Shown here: piece after piece, positions 40,915 through 51,920 of the stretch
Numbering within the stretch: position 1 is the first letter of the stretch
Layout of the letters: the number at the start of each line of letters is the position of its first letter
Assembly: GCA_005765155.1 (NCBI GenBank)
Contig: VCCP01000005.1
Span: forward strand, 2,418,001 to 2,482,000
Reading direction: 5' to 3'
Length of the DNA: 64,000 nt
DNA from: Zelopaecilomyces penicillatus
Taxonomy: Eukaryota > Ascomycota > Sordariomycetes > Hypocreales > Pseudodiploosporaceae
Position numbers and translations under genes: made by a program
The notes under the pieces: generated by a model
What the model was told of the DNA's origin: nothing
What the model saw: only the letters and a program-made list of their open reading frames with translations
Database searches by the model: none

Positions 40915-40984
40915 AGGTGGCTATATAATATATAAGCTATATAATCTAAATAATAATTTTTTTATAGTATAAATAATAATACTT
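40915..40984 (-). repeat. Right terminal inverted repeat
   Basis: 70 bp from AGGTGG to AATACTT. The reverse complement matches the left repeat except for an 8-base insertion near the CCACCT end and three transitions. Confidence 0.8.
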
Positions 40985-40992
40985 ATAATTAA
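40985..40992. repeat. 8-bp target site duplication, right
   Basis: ATAATTAA immediately after the right inverted repeat. Beyond it, homology to copy B resumes (ATTACTTTATATAATAATA against ATTATTCTATTTAATAATA). Confidence 0.8.
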
Positions 40993-42777
40993 TTACTTTA
41001 TATAATAATAATATACTTAATAATTAAAAGCTTTAAATTATAATATTTTTAAAAATATTTTTATAATATAATTATAATAATTTTAAAAAAGCTAAAGAAA
41101 AGGCTAATAGCTTATTAAATTATTATAGAATAAAAATCTATTTTTATATTAATTATAAAAAAAAGATTATTAAAATAATCCTTAATAAATACATTTTTAA
41201 TACTATAAAATAAATAAATCTTTTATTAAAAGGCTAAATAAAAAATTAAATAAATTAAAATATTAAGATTATAATCTTTATAATTATAAAAGATATTTAA
41301 AAGATTTAGATTTATAATAATAATATAATATTATTTTTATTAAATATTAAAAAGATCTTTAATATAATTTTATATTATAAATTCCTTTAAACTCTTTAAA
41401 AAAAAGAATTCTTAAAATAAATAATAAATTAATTATATAATTATTTTAATAAGAGAATAATAAAGCTATATTTAAATAATATTATAATAAATTTATATTT
41501 TATTTTTATAAAGGTATTATAAAAATCTTTATATCTTTTAATCCTTTTTATTTTATATATTATTATTCTATATTAAGCTTTAATTAAGATTTAAGGCTTA
41601 AATATAATAAGATTTATTAATAATATAAACCTATTTAATAATAGCTTTAATATAAATAATATTTATCTTTAATTAAAAAAGGCTTAAAAAATATATAAGA
41701 AATAATTATAAATTAATAAACTAGAATTTATATTTAATAAATTTAAATTAATTTATTTTATTAAGATTTATATTATATTTATATAAAGCCTTTATTTAAT
41801 AATATTATAATATATTTTATAAAATATATATAATTATTAAATATTAAATTTAATAAAATATTTATATTTATTAAATCTTAAATTAAGATTTAAAATAGAT
41901 TTATATTATAAAATCTAATATTTATATAGCTTATTATAAGAATATAAGATTCTTTTTTATATATATTATAAATAATTTATATTATAATAATCTATAATAT
42001 TATTATTTATAAAATAATTATATTTTATAAAATAAATAAATTATTAATCTTTAAAAAGATTAAGATAATATATATAATATAAATATTATATTTATATAAT
42101 ATTATTAAGATTTATAAAGCTATTTTTATTTATATTTTTAAATTAAAAATCTTTATATTATTATTAGATCTTTACTTTATATAATAAAAAGCTAAAGATT
42201 TAAATTATTTATAAATCTATATAAATTTATTTAAATAAATATATAATATTTTAATTAATTAAATTAATATAATATAAGATTATTATTTAAGATAAATAAG
42301 CTTTTTAATCTTTAATAATTTAAAAAATAAAAATCTAAAAAAGGGTTTTATATATTATTAAAAGAAATATTAATAATTATAAAGATTATAAATCTATTAT
42401 ATAATTATAATATTATTTATATAAATAAATTAAAAAGCTTTATAAAAATATAATAATTTAATTAAAATAAAGAATTTATTATTTATATAAATAAGAATGA
42501 AAAGAATAAAATTAAAAGCTTTTTTTTATTATTAAATAATCTTTTTATATCTTATATTATTATATAATTATAAGAATAAAGAAAAAGAAATTATTAAATA
42601 CCTTATTTTATAATATTAAAATATATTAAATTATTATTATATCTTTTTAAAATAAGATTAATTATATAAATATATTTATAATATTATCTATAATAAAATA
42701 GATTATATAATAAATAATAATATTTAAATAATTAAAAGAATATAATTTAATAATATAAATCTAAAAAAGAAAAAATA

Positions 42778-42852
42778 ATAATAATAAAATAATAATAAAA
42801 TAATAATAATATAATAATAAAATAATAATAAAATAATAATAAAATAATAAAG
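42778..42852. repeat. (AATAATAATAAA)-type microsatellite
   Basis: Repeated AATAATAATAAA units with one variant lie inside copy A of the unclassified repeat. Confidence 0.7.
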
Positions 42853-44249
42853 ATATTAAAATATTTATAAATAAAATATTATTATAAAATATCTAAGGAT
42901 TATATATAAAATATAATAAAATTATAATAAAATTTATATATTATTATTTCTTATTTTTATATTATAAATATTTATATTATTAAAAGGGATTTTAATTTTT
43001 TATTAAAAAATTAAATAATATTAAAAGAATATAATAAAAATAATAAAATATATATTATAATATAAAAATAATTTAAATTTTTTTTTAATTAATTTATATA
43101 AATAATAAAAGGAATAAAATCTATATATAATTTAATAATAATATTATAAAGCTTATATTTAATATAATTTTTTATAATATTTTAAATTATTATATTTTAA
43201 TATAAGATTAATAATAATAATAATAAAATAAAAATATAATAATATATTATTTTTATAATAAAGAATCTATTAATAATAATTATAATATTAAAAAAGGCTT
43301 AAATAATAAATAAAATTAACTTTAATATTTAATAATAATATTAATATTTTAATATAATAATATAATAATATATATATTTTATTATAATAATAAGTATAAT
43401 ATTAATTAAAATTTAAAATATATTAATTATTTTAAAGAATAAAATCCTTTTTCTTTTTTTTAAAGATAATCTTTATAATCTTCTTTTAATAAGAAATTAA
43501 TTATAATAAGAATATAATAAAAATAAATAAATCTATTAATAATAAAATTAATATTTTAAAAAGATTCTTTTTCTTAATATTTATTTATTAAATCTAATTT
43601 AAATTATATAAAAAAAGAAAGATTATAAAGATATAATATTTTTTAATAAATTATTTTTATTATTATTAATTATTTAATATTAAATAAATAAATAATAAAA
43701 TAATAATAAAAATAATTTATTAAAAAGTATTATATAAAAATATATTAAAGATATTAAATATTAAATATTATAAAAATATAATTAATACCTATAATTTAAA
43801 AAGAAAAGAAAAAAAAGAAAAAAAGAAAAATCTTATCTATTAAAATAGCTTAAAAAAAATTAAAAGAAAAAAATAAGATTTATATAATAAAAGTAATAAA
43901 GATATATAATAATAAAATTATAAGATTATTAATAATTCTTAATAATATAAAAAAAATTAAAATTATTATAATAATAATATATTAAAATAATAATAAATTA
44001 TAAAACTATTAAAAATAAATAAAAGAATAAAATCCTATAAAAACTAATAAAATCCTAAACTTAATAAACCTTTAAATAATCTTTATAATAAAAGAATTAA
44101 AATAAATTAATTATATTTTATTAAAGATATAATATATATTAATCTAGTCTTAAAGTTAGCTTTATTAATCTTTAATTATTTAACTTAATTAAATAAATAT
44201 AAAGATATTTTATATATTAAATTAATTCTTTATTAATTATAAAAAATAA

Positions 44250-44302
44250 AAAAAATATTTATTATATATAAAAAAAATATTTATTATATATAAAAAAAAA
44301 AA
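44250..44302. repeat. Short tandem duplication near the end of copy A
   Basis: Two units of AAATATTTATTATATATAA with an A-run are found near the copy A end, in the part that matches about 54,950 of copy B, which has no duplication there. Confidence 0.5.
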
Positions 44303-44439
44303 AATATTATAATAATATAAAAAGAAAATAAGGATTTTTTATTTATTTATTAAATTAAAAAGAATTATATACTTTATAAAAAGTTTAATTTAAATATAAA
44401 AATTAAATTAATATAATTATAAAATTAATAATAATATTA

Positions 44440-46440
44440 TTTATTAAAAAGATATTTAATAATAAGTTTATTAATTTAAAAGAAAAATATAATCTTTTTA
44501 AATTTATTTATAATATTATTAATAATAAAACTTTTATTATAAATAAATTAAAAAACTATAATAAAATTAAAAATAAGATTTTTATTTATATAAAAGTTTT
44601 ATAAATTTTTTTAATATATATATTTTAATAATTAAAAATTATTAATATTAAAAGATTAAAAAATATATATAAAATATAAAGAAATAATAATAAAAATAAT
44701 ATTAAATTTTAAATAATATTTAATAAATTTTAATTTTATATATTTTATAAAGCTATTAATAATTAATAATATATAGATTTTATTTATATTTATTTATTTA
44801 TTTAATATATATTTATTATATTAATTATAATTTTAAATAAATTAAATAATTTATTATAATTAAATTATTTTTAAAATTAAAATTAAAATATTATATTATA
44901 AATAATCTTTTTTATAATTAATTATTAAAAAATAAAATTAATTAAATATAATTTTATTATTATTAAAATTTATATTAATTTTAATAAAATCTATATTTTA
45001 ATTAATTTTAATAATTAATTAATATTTATTAAATATATATTTAAAATAAATTATAATAAAATAATCTTTTTTAATAATATTAATTATATTAATAAAAATT
45101 AAGGATCTTTTATTATTAAAATAATTTTTTTTAATATATTTAATATATTTTATATAAATAATAATAATTTAAATATATTTATATATATAAATAATAATAA
45201 TTTAAATATATTTATATATATAAATAATTTAAATTTTATTTTTTATTTTATTTTTTATATATAAGATATTAATTTAATAGATTTTAATAATCTTAATGAA
45301 TTCTTTAAAAAAAATTTAAGATTTATAATAATAAATTTTTTAAAAGATTTATCTAATCTTTTAATAATTTTAATATATATCTTTATAATCTTTAAATATT
45401 TATTTAATTATTTAAAATATTATTATAAATTTAAATTTTAAGCTTAAATCTTAATATAAAAAAAAGATAAATTTAATTTAAATTTTATTAATATAAAAAA
45501 AAATTAAAATAAAGATTTTTTTTTTAATTTATTAATATCTTTTAATATTTATTTATAATAATTATAAAATTAATTAATTATAAATATTTTATTTTTAATA
45601 AAATATTAATAAAACTTATATTATTATTAAAGATTATATATAATAATTTTAATTTATTTTTTTATAATAAAAAAATTATTATATTATAATTAAAATATAT
45701 ATATTATAAAAGTTTTATTTTCTTTATTAATTAAAATTTAAAAATATTTAATATAAAAAATAATCTTTTTTTATAAAATTAATATTATTATTTAATTAAT
45801 ATAAATATAATCTATTTTTTTATTTTTTATTAATTTTAATTAAAAAAACCTTTTTAAATTTAAAATAAATATTAATAATTAATAAAAATAATTTAAATAA
45901 TTATAAAAATATTATAATTTTTTTATATTATATTATTAATTATATATTATAAGAAAATATTAAAATAAAATATAAATTATAATAATAAGATTAATATTAT
46001 ATAATATATAATTTATATTTTAAATTTAATTATATTTTAAAGATATTATAATTATTTAAAAGGTTTTATTTTTTTATTAATTATTTAAATATAATATATA
46101 TAAATCTTTATTAATAAATATTTATAAAAAAAAATATTAAAATTATAAAAAAATTTAAATTTAAGATTTATAATAAATATATAGACTTTTAAATTTAAAA
46201 TCTTATATATAACTATATATAATTTTTAATAGCTTTTTATTTTATTTTTATAATAATAAATAAATAAATAAATATTATTTATTAATAAATTAATATAATA
46301 TTATAATCTTTAAAATTAATTAATTTTTTTTTATTTATTAAATTTTAATATAAATCTTATAATATATTATATTAATTATATATCTATATATATATTTAAT
46401 ATTTAATATTATATTATACTATAAAAACCTAAAATTAATT
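44440..46440. other. AT-rich degraded DNA left of the gene island
   Basis: Almost pure A/T, with even fewer G/C than elsewhere. At about 45,150-45,225 a unit of about 32 bases containing TAAATAATAATAATTTAAAT is duplicated in tandem. No domain, RNA or gene is recognisable. The change to normal composition takes place between about 46,440 and 46,570. Confidence 0.5.
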
Positions 46441-46568
46441 TCTTAAAAAGGATGATTTATATTAAGTATATATAAAGTATTATACTACTGATTATTCTAG
46501 CAAATCCGCTCTGTAGTATAATCAATTATATTTATAGTATAGGCGTGATATAGGACATATATCTATTC
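46440..46568 (-). promoter_or_regulatory. 3' flank of the ARF-GEF gene with a 10-bp stem-loop
   Basis: Composition changes from RIP-type to normal here, about 130 bases beyond the stop codon. An exact 10-base inverted repeat (ATTATACTAC at 46,479-46,488, GTAGTATAAT at 46,513-46,522) with a 24-base loop lies 47-90 bases after the stop in transcript direction. It might act in 3' end formation or mark the repeat boundary. No canonical AATAAA is seen in the short flank. Confidence 0.35.
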
Positions 46569-49500
46569 CTACGTTTCTGAGAGTTGGCTCCCTGACTGCG
46601 TCCCGGCTTCCCTTATATCGGCGGGATTGGAATTTTCCCTTTCTCCTCTTCTATATTCTTCAGACATCAGATCATTTCTTAAATCAGGCAGGAATCGGTC
46701 GACTCTCTCCCATGTCTCATTCCATAACTTCTCTTTGTCTGCATCCTGTCGAAGGGAAACCATGAAACCGTTACTTTCCATGAACAGGACGACATTCTTC
46801 AAATTTTCTCTCACCGCTTCTTCCTGTTTCATTGTCAATACTCACCCACTCCAATTAAAGCCGCACAGTTGCATTGACTTACCAGACTATCACTTTGACC
46901 ACTTTCCATCAGTCGGTCCATGACTTCGATAATTTGCACCAACAAATTTAGCATGCCCTCCCACTCCGAAAGTAGGACCATGGACTGTAGAAAGACTTTA
47001 CACAAGAGGGATGCCGACTGAACTTGCATCTCGCTTATCCCATCTTGATCTGACGATAGAACCTCGGGCGTCAGAAGCCGGTGAATGAGTGGAAACAGTA
47101 CTTTGCTGAAAATGGCCTCCCACTCTGTAAGATCGCTGCGTACAAGTTCTGGTGAAAGAAGCAATCGTTGCATGGCAGAGAATGCCAACTGACGAATATC
47201 TCGGCAGGTGTTGGTACATTGCAAGATTAACGCTTCAAATATAGGCGACCAGTAGGCTGACCAAGCTATTCCATTGTTAAAAACTAGTTAAAACCATTAA
47301 ATACCACTCGATCTCACCTTCATTGTTCTCCAGATGAGATTGCTGTACAAGCTGCGGAATTCGAGCCGTAATATTGTATAGTGTATCAACTGCTCGGCAT
47401 CCCCTGTCAACTGCTTGAATATCCCTTTGAAATGTGTTAGATAGGGCAATTGTATGTATATTCATCAACTTAAACTCACGGCTTGGGCCCCGCTATCAAA
47501 TGTTCGGGACGATGTTGTATCAGACCTTTTGAGTTGATGGGAAGCCTCAGGCTGGCGGCTGATGCAAAAAAGCTCAACAACGAAACCGCTGCCTCATAGT
47601 TATCTGCCATGATGGCAGGAGGATTACCGGTTGTACTCCTTTCGAGTATATCGAAAACGGATTTAGAGGATGTAGAGCTTCTTGCAAGAATATGAAGAAT
47701 TGCCCAGAAATCCGGCGAGGTCATAACTTCATTTCTCAATGAGCCGGGCTCATCTGTACATGCTGCAAGACCAGCCAAAATGATGTCTGACGTTTTTAAA
47801 AGTACATCTTGCGGCAAACTTGATATTGTGTGGAGTAGAAATGGGACGTTGACATAATCATGTTCCTTCCAGTCAGGTGTTAGCCTTTTGCAACCCGTGA
47901 CCATCAAGAGCCTTACATAGCTAGCTTTCAAAATGGCAAGGGCATAGAATGCTACCCGTGATATGATAATGGTGTGCCATCGTCCAGAATCGCGCAAGAG
48001 ACCCTGTAAAGTGTCAAAAACCTGCTTGCCAAGAGATGCAATCGATTCGGTGTCTCGCATAGCCAAAATGGTGCAGAACTCAAGAATAAAGACCACGGCG
48101 GGATCATAAAGTCGAGGCACCCCCGATGGGCTTTGGCCAGTTGGTAAGAGGTTGGTCAAATTGTCCTGTTTGATGCTGATGACTGTTGTATTTTCATCTT
48201 CCGGGAGCTGGTCTAGCAGTGTTCGCACTAGAATATCACAGCTTGACAACGGAAGTTTGCTACTGATGTAAGTATATCAGCCTTTTGTATACTGCGTAAT
48301 TAGATTGTACTCACGCGGTATTGCGGAAGAGCGTAACCATGTCACAAGAGTTGATGCAGTCCACAGTACAGAGGGTACTCTCTAGCTCTTCCTCAGAAGG
48401 TTCAGGGGGGTCATCTGCGGCATAGCTAGAAATGTACGACGTGAAAGCAGAAAAGAAGCTAGCCTCGTTCGATCTGACTACTCTATCAATGACCTGCGAA
48501 GGGCCCTGAAGAGGGATTGTTGGGATTGATAGATTGGAAACGCCAGAGGAGACGAACGAAGGTGATAACGAATTCACAAAGAGATTAAGCCATATGCGGA
48601 CGATCTAAACACTGTTAGCAGCTGCTACATTTACAATCATATATGTGGAGTCGTAGATGCATTTACATATTTCCAACTTTGGCGAATGAGCGATTCGCTA
48701 TTTGTAACAACGCGAAAGAGAACAAGGATTGCAAGTTGGGCTCGAAAATCTCTGCCGAGCTTCACGGCCAGTTCGCTAACCATAACGCTGCCATCACCTG
48801 CCTGGACTTCGGTGTTTAATGCCGTATTGTACGGTGTTTCGGTAGCTAGAGTGGTTATATAACTAAGACAGTAGATAATCTGGTCTAAGGCTTCGACATT
48901 TTCGTATTTACTTGCGATGCGAGCGCATTCATCGAAACCAGTGACGATTCTAGCAAAAACAGCATCATCGGAGGCGGACATGAAGACATAAGCGAGGGTC
49001 GACACAATCGGCCTCCAGGTCGCACAAAACATGTCGGAATCATAAACATTAGTATTGCAAAGCACAAGATTGCCTGTAGACTCGGTCTTTCCAAGCAATT
49101 CTCTCCAAGCATAATCAAAGGCATGCTGGTTGTCATGTTCGTCTGGCAGGATAATTTCGTTCGACTGGATGCAATCAAATACCTCCTTTAGAAAATCGGG
49201 CGAAAAATCCTCGCCATTATTTTGACCACGAAGATTTCTTGAAAAATCTGGTAATGTCATCCTCTTTGCAGATTTTAAATTGGGGTTGTGTTGATCTGTA
49301 TTCAAAATGATGATGGCATAGCTCAATATAAAGCCTGCATCCTTGTTTGCCACCTCAGCAGACGTATTGCAAGAACAGTACTTTTCGGAAAATGATTCCA
49401 CGATTGATGCAATAAGTGGAGCCTCTCCAGGTAATCGGAAGGTCTCAAGCATGGATCTCAAAGCCTGGTCTATGCGCTTGCCAGAAAAATCAAACATGCC

Positions 49501-51711
49501 CATAAACGCATCCAAGAAAGGCTCGTTGCCTCTCTTGGACAAAAAATCTCCTAATACAGCCTTAGACACGCGTGATGTGCCCTTGAGAAACTTGGCTACC
49601 AATATTGGGTCGCGAGCATCTTGAATGATGCCATGTGCTTCTAAATAGCCTAAGCCTGTCTTAGGCTTTTCGTTGAATTTAGCTGCTCCCTTAATAATTA
49701 TTTTCTTTCTTCTTCGTCGTTCTCTAAGCAGGGAAGGGTCAATGTGATCGTCTGAGACAGGAACATCGTGCAATCTCTCTGCCAAAAACTGTATGTAACG
49801 CAGTAGAGCATCCAAACATAGCGGTGGAACACTTGTTGTGCTCCATGTGGCAGAATCTGGCAAAGCATTCCTTGAGAGTAAGCCTACTATATCTTCGCAA
49901 AGATCGGCTCTGTCTTCATCACAGTCATAGTTGACAAATAGCTCTGTAACAAAGGTGGGCATTCGTGAGAGCACACCAATACTTTCTACCATTACCTGTC
50001 GAGCATCTGGCTTTCGCGCCCCGCCCTCTAACCCAAGCTTCTGTCTATCCTTGACAGAAACCGGCGTCGACCTGCCACTGTTGGGTTGAGATGGCGGCGG
50101 CTTTACTAGTTTTGGTGTTTCGGGTATGCCTGAGTATATTGAGAGATCAATACCGGGTTCACGAGGGATATGAACAGTAGGGTATAGGCAAGCAATCAAG
50201 TAAGACAAGAGAAGCTCTTGCTGTAGCTTGAGTACTTCTCGACAAGTAGCAAGAAGTGTTACAGCAACCACCAGGGATTCCTGCAAGATCGACATGTTGT
50301 CCGATCTAACTAATTGGAAGAGATAGCAGCATAGGCGGTCTTCCGCAATAGATGCCAGGGCAGGATGTCGGGCAATAAATGGGCCAGCGACTTCCAAGGC
50401 AACATGAATGATGCGCAAAGCCATCACCCGCATAGTGTCGGTGTGCTGGAGGTCGTTTGGATCCAAAAAATTGACCAAAACTCGGAACAGTTCTCTGACA
50501 GAAGGTAGAGAATATGGTTTTAAATCAATTGACTCGTTGTCCGTATCTTCGATATGGTCGCTGACGTCGTTGACAGTGCTATCGCCTCCACAAATTCTGG
50601 TTGAGCCATTACCCTCGAGCCCTGTATGCAATGACTCTCGCAAATCTGGTTTATCAGTCTCGCTTCGGCTTACGGTGGTGTTATCGCTCAATGAGTCTAT
50701 TCGAACGGCAGCTGAGGTATGTTCAGCAAGCCCATCTTGGATCCCAACATCGTCACTAGGGTCGACATCGAGGTGCTTAACATCTTCAAATATGATCTGA
50801 CACATTCTCACCATGGTTGCCTCGGCGGTTCGACGCAAGACAGGTGAAAATCGGGGCTGCGAGCAAATCGCCAGGCCACGGCCCATCATATCGCAAACAC
50901 TTTCATCACTTAAAATATCACCACCCGGACCAGACAGCATATCTTCCATGAGGTTCAAGATCATGAGCAAGACAACTTCTCCCTGGGCTGAGTCACTGAT
51001 ATCAAATTGACAGTGTGTCACGGCTGCTGAGAGTGATTGCATAGCTAACGCAAAGCGAGGGGAGGCTGGACAGACAAAACCATATGCAAGGAATTTCGTC
51101 AATGCCCCCAGAGCTAGAATTGTTATTGGAGCAGCGGTGCCCTTTGCCTGAATAACAAGCAGAAATGGAGCAAGAAGCGATGGGGCATCAAACGTATGGA
51201 CATCTTAAAAATGATTAGCGGTAGTCGATATACGACAGATATGGTCAGGCCAACCTTTGACAATGGCAATTTCATGACGAAGCTTTCCGAAACCTGCGAT
51301 TGTAGGGTTGCCCTGCATTGTCTTTCCATTGCGGCCGCGGAGACCCCAACGAGTGTGGAGGATATCATTTGGGACCCTGTCGTAAGGAATACCCTCATCT
51401 GGAATATCGCCATCATGTGCTCTACTGCTAAATGTCCTGACAGGTCCGGGAGGACCTAAAAACACGGGATTCGGGTTCCCCCCAAGGATAGCAGAGACAG
51501 AAGAATGTGACGAGCGTGCATGCTTATGAACAGCGGACGTAATTGCAGTGCATTCGGAAATAACCAGGGATATGGGGTCGACGGCAACAGAGACTGGGCG
51601 ACTGCGATACTGCATTCTTGGGTTATCACGCTGTGGAGAGAGGCCCACGCTCGACACATTGAATGCCATAGCAGTTTTCATTTTTCGTTCATTCTGGGCA
51701 ACGCGACTCAT
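46569..51711 (-). CDS. Large ARF guanine-nucleotide exchange factor, Gea/GBF1 type (Sec7 domain), 7 exons
   Basis: The product activates ARF GTPases at the Golgi/ER-Golgi interface for COPI coat recruitment. Exons (minus strand): 51,711-51,255; 51,203-48,667; 48,604-48,315; 48,262-47,480; 47,424-47,318; 47,265-46,883; 46,823-46,569. Introns of 51, 62, 52, 55, 52 and 59 bp are all GT-AG, with branch-like TCTAAC or GCTAAC in several; phases join exactly to 1,603 residues, the usual length for fungal Gea. Domains: DCB about 44-290 (VDPISLVISECTAITSA), Ser/Asp-rich linker about 293-386, HUS with box NYDCD at 577-581, Sec7 about 648-842 with FRLPGE and the catalytic Glu746, LNTDQHNP at 786-793, MTLPDFSRNLRG, then HDS helices and a Ser/Gly/Glu-rich tail. 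The start is the first ATG after an in-frame TGA (51,742-51,744); Met11 or Met15 are alternatives. No RIP damage. It has no neighbour genes. Confidence 0.93.
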
Positions 51712-51920
51712 CGTCTGAGATGGTCGCTGATCGAAAAAGCGTCAGACAGTTTTCCCAGGGACAAACTAAACTGCGTGGAGGAGACTACACAATCGGTAAC
51801 AAAGAGCCAACGGTGTCGGAGGAGGTGTAGTGGCATGGACTACACGCTAACTCAAGCTTTCAGGTCTATTACCAGTTCGATATTGCCTATAAATAGGCTT
51901 GCAGTGAGTAATAAAGAGAC
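51712..51920 (-). promoter_or_regulatory. 5' flank and probable core promoter of the ARF-GEF gene
   Basis: Only about 200 bases of normal composition separate the start codon from AT-rich DNA, so the unmutated promoter is very short. It contains three copies of one 7-mer: ACTACAC at 51,784-51,790, GTGTAGT at 51,825-51,831 and ACTACAC at 51,839-51,845, the last two forming an inverted pair with a 7-base spacer. A near-perfect palindrome GCCTATAAATAGGC at 51,885-51,898 includes a TATA-like core. A regulatory role is inference. Confidence 0.4.

Larger units (their letters stand above)
38242..40984. mobile_element. 2,743-bp DNA transposon with terminal inverted repeats, nested in copy A
   Basis: The ends are AAGTATTATTATTTATA... 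and its inverse ...AATACTT. The left inverted repeat (38,242-38,303) and the right (40,915-40,984) match over their full length apart from three transitions and an 8-base insertion in the right arm. Both finish inward at CCACCT / AGGTGG. It is flanked by the exact duplication ATAATTAA. An 8-bp duplication is typical of hAT elements and also falls in the Mutator-like range, where long inverted repeats are more usual. The interior is RIP-degraded and I could not identify a transposase or its strand. Confidence 0.8.
36900..44440 (+). repeat. Unclassified repeat, copy A (interrupted by a DNA transposon)
   Basis: The reverse complement of 54,750-59,770 matches this region block by block: 36,910-37,470 with 59,760-59,300; 37,480-37,960 with 59,170-58,690; 38,120-38,241 with 58,560-58,392; 40,985-41,600 with 58,399-57,800; 41,600-42,400 with 57,810-57,050; 43,600-43,860 with 55,620-55,400; 44,100-44,440 with 55,110-54,760. 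Differences are mostly transitions. The gap between 38,241 and 40,985 is an inserted transposon. Translation through stops gives Lys/Ile/Asn-rich helices that I cannot assign, so the class (LINE, DNA element or other) is unknown. Confidence 0.75.

Noticed and set aside
36900..44440. Assigning the inverted repeat family to LINEs, a Starship or Helitrons
   Set aside because: I looked for a YADD-type RT box, tyrosine-recombinase and Helitron helicase motifs in reads through the stops and found none that were convincing; the tail of simple repeat at copy B alone is not enough.
1..46440. Mitochondrial DNA or the genome of a naturally AT-rich organism
   Set aside because: The AT-rich parts contain nuclear Gypsy retrotransposons with Gln-to-stop patterns, and the embedded gene has spliceosomal introns and balanced composition.
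1..46440. Centromere core
   Set aside because: Long RIP-type DNA does occur at fungal centromeres, but sequence alone cannot tell this from a transposon-rich arm region; CENP-A mapping would be needed.
47400..47425. Exon 5 starting at a CAG acceptor nearer to the VDRG codons
   Set aside because: Joining at 47,412-47,415 puts a TGA in frame. The acceptor after TCTAACACATTTCAAAG keeps the frame and gives KPDIQAVDRG, which suits the family.
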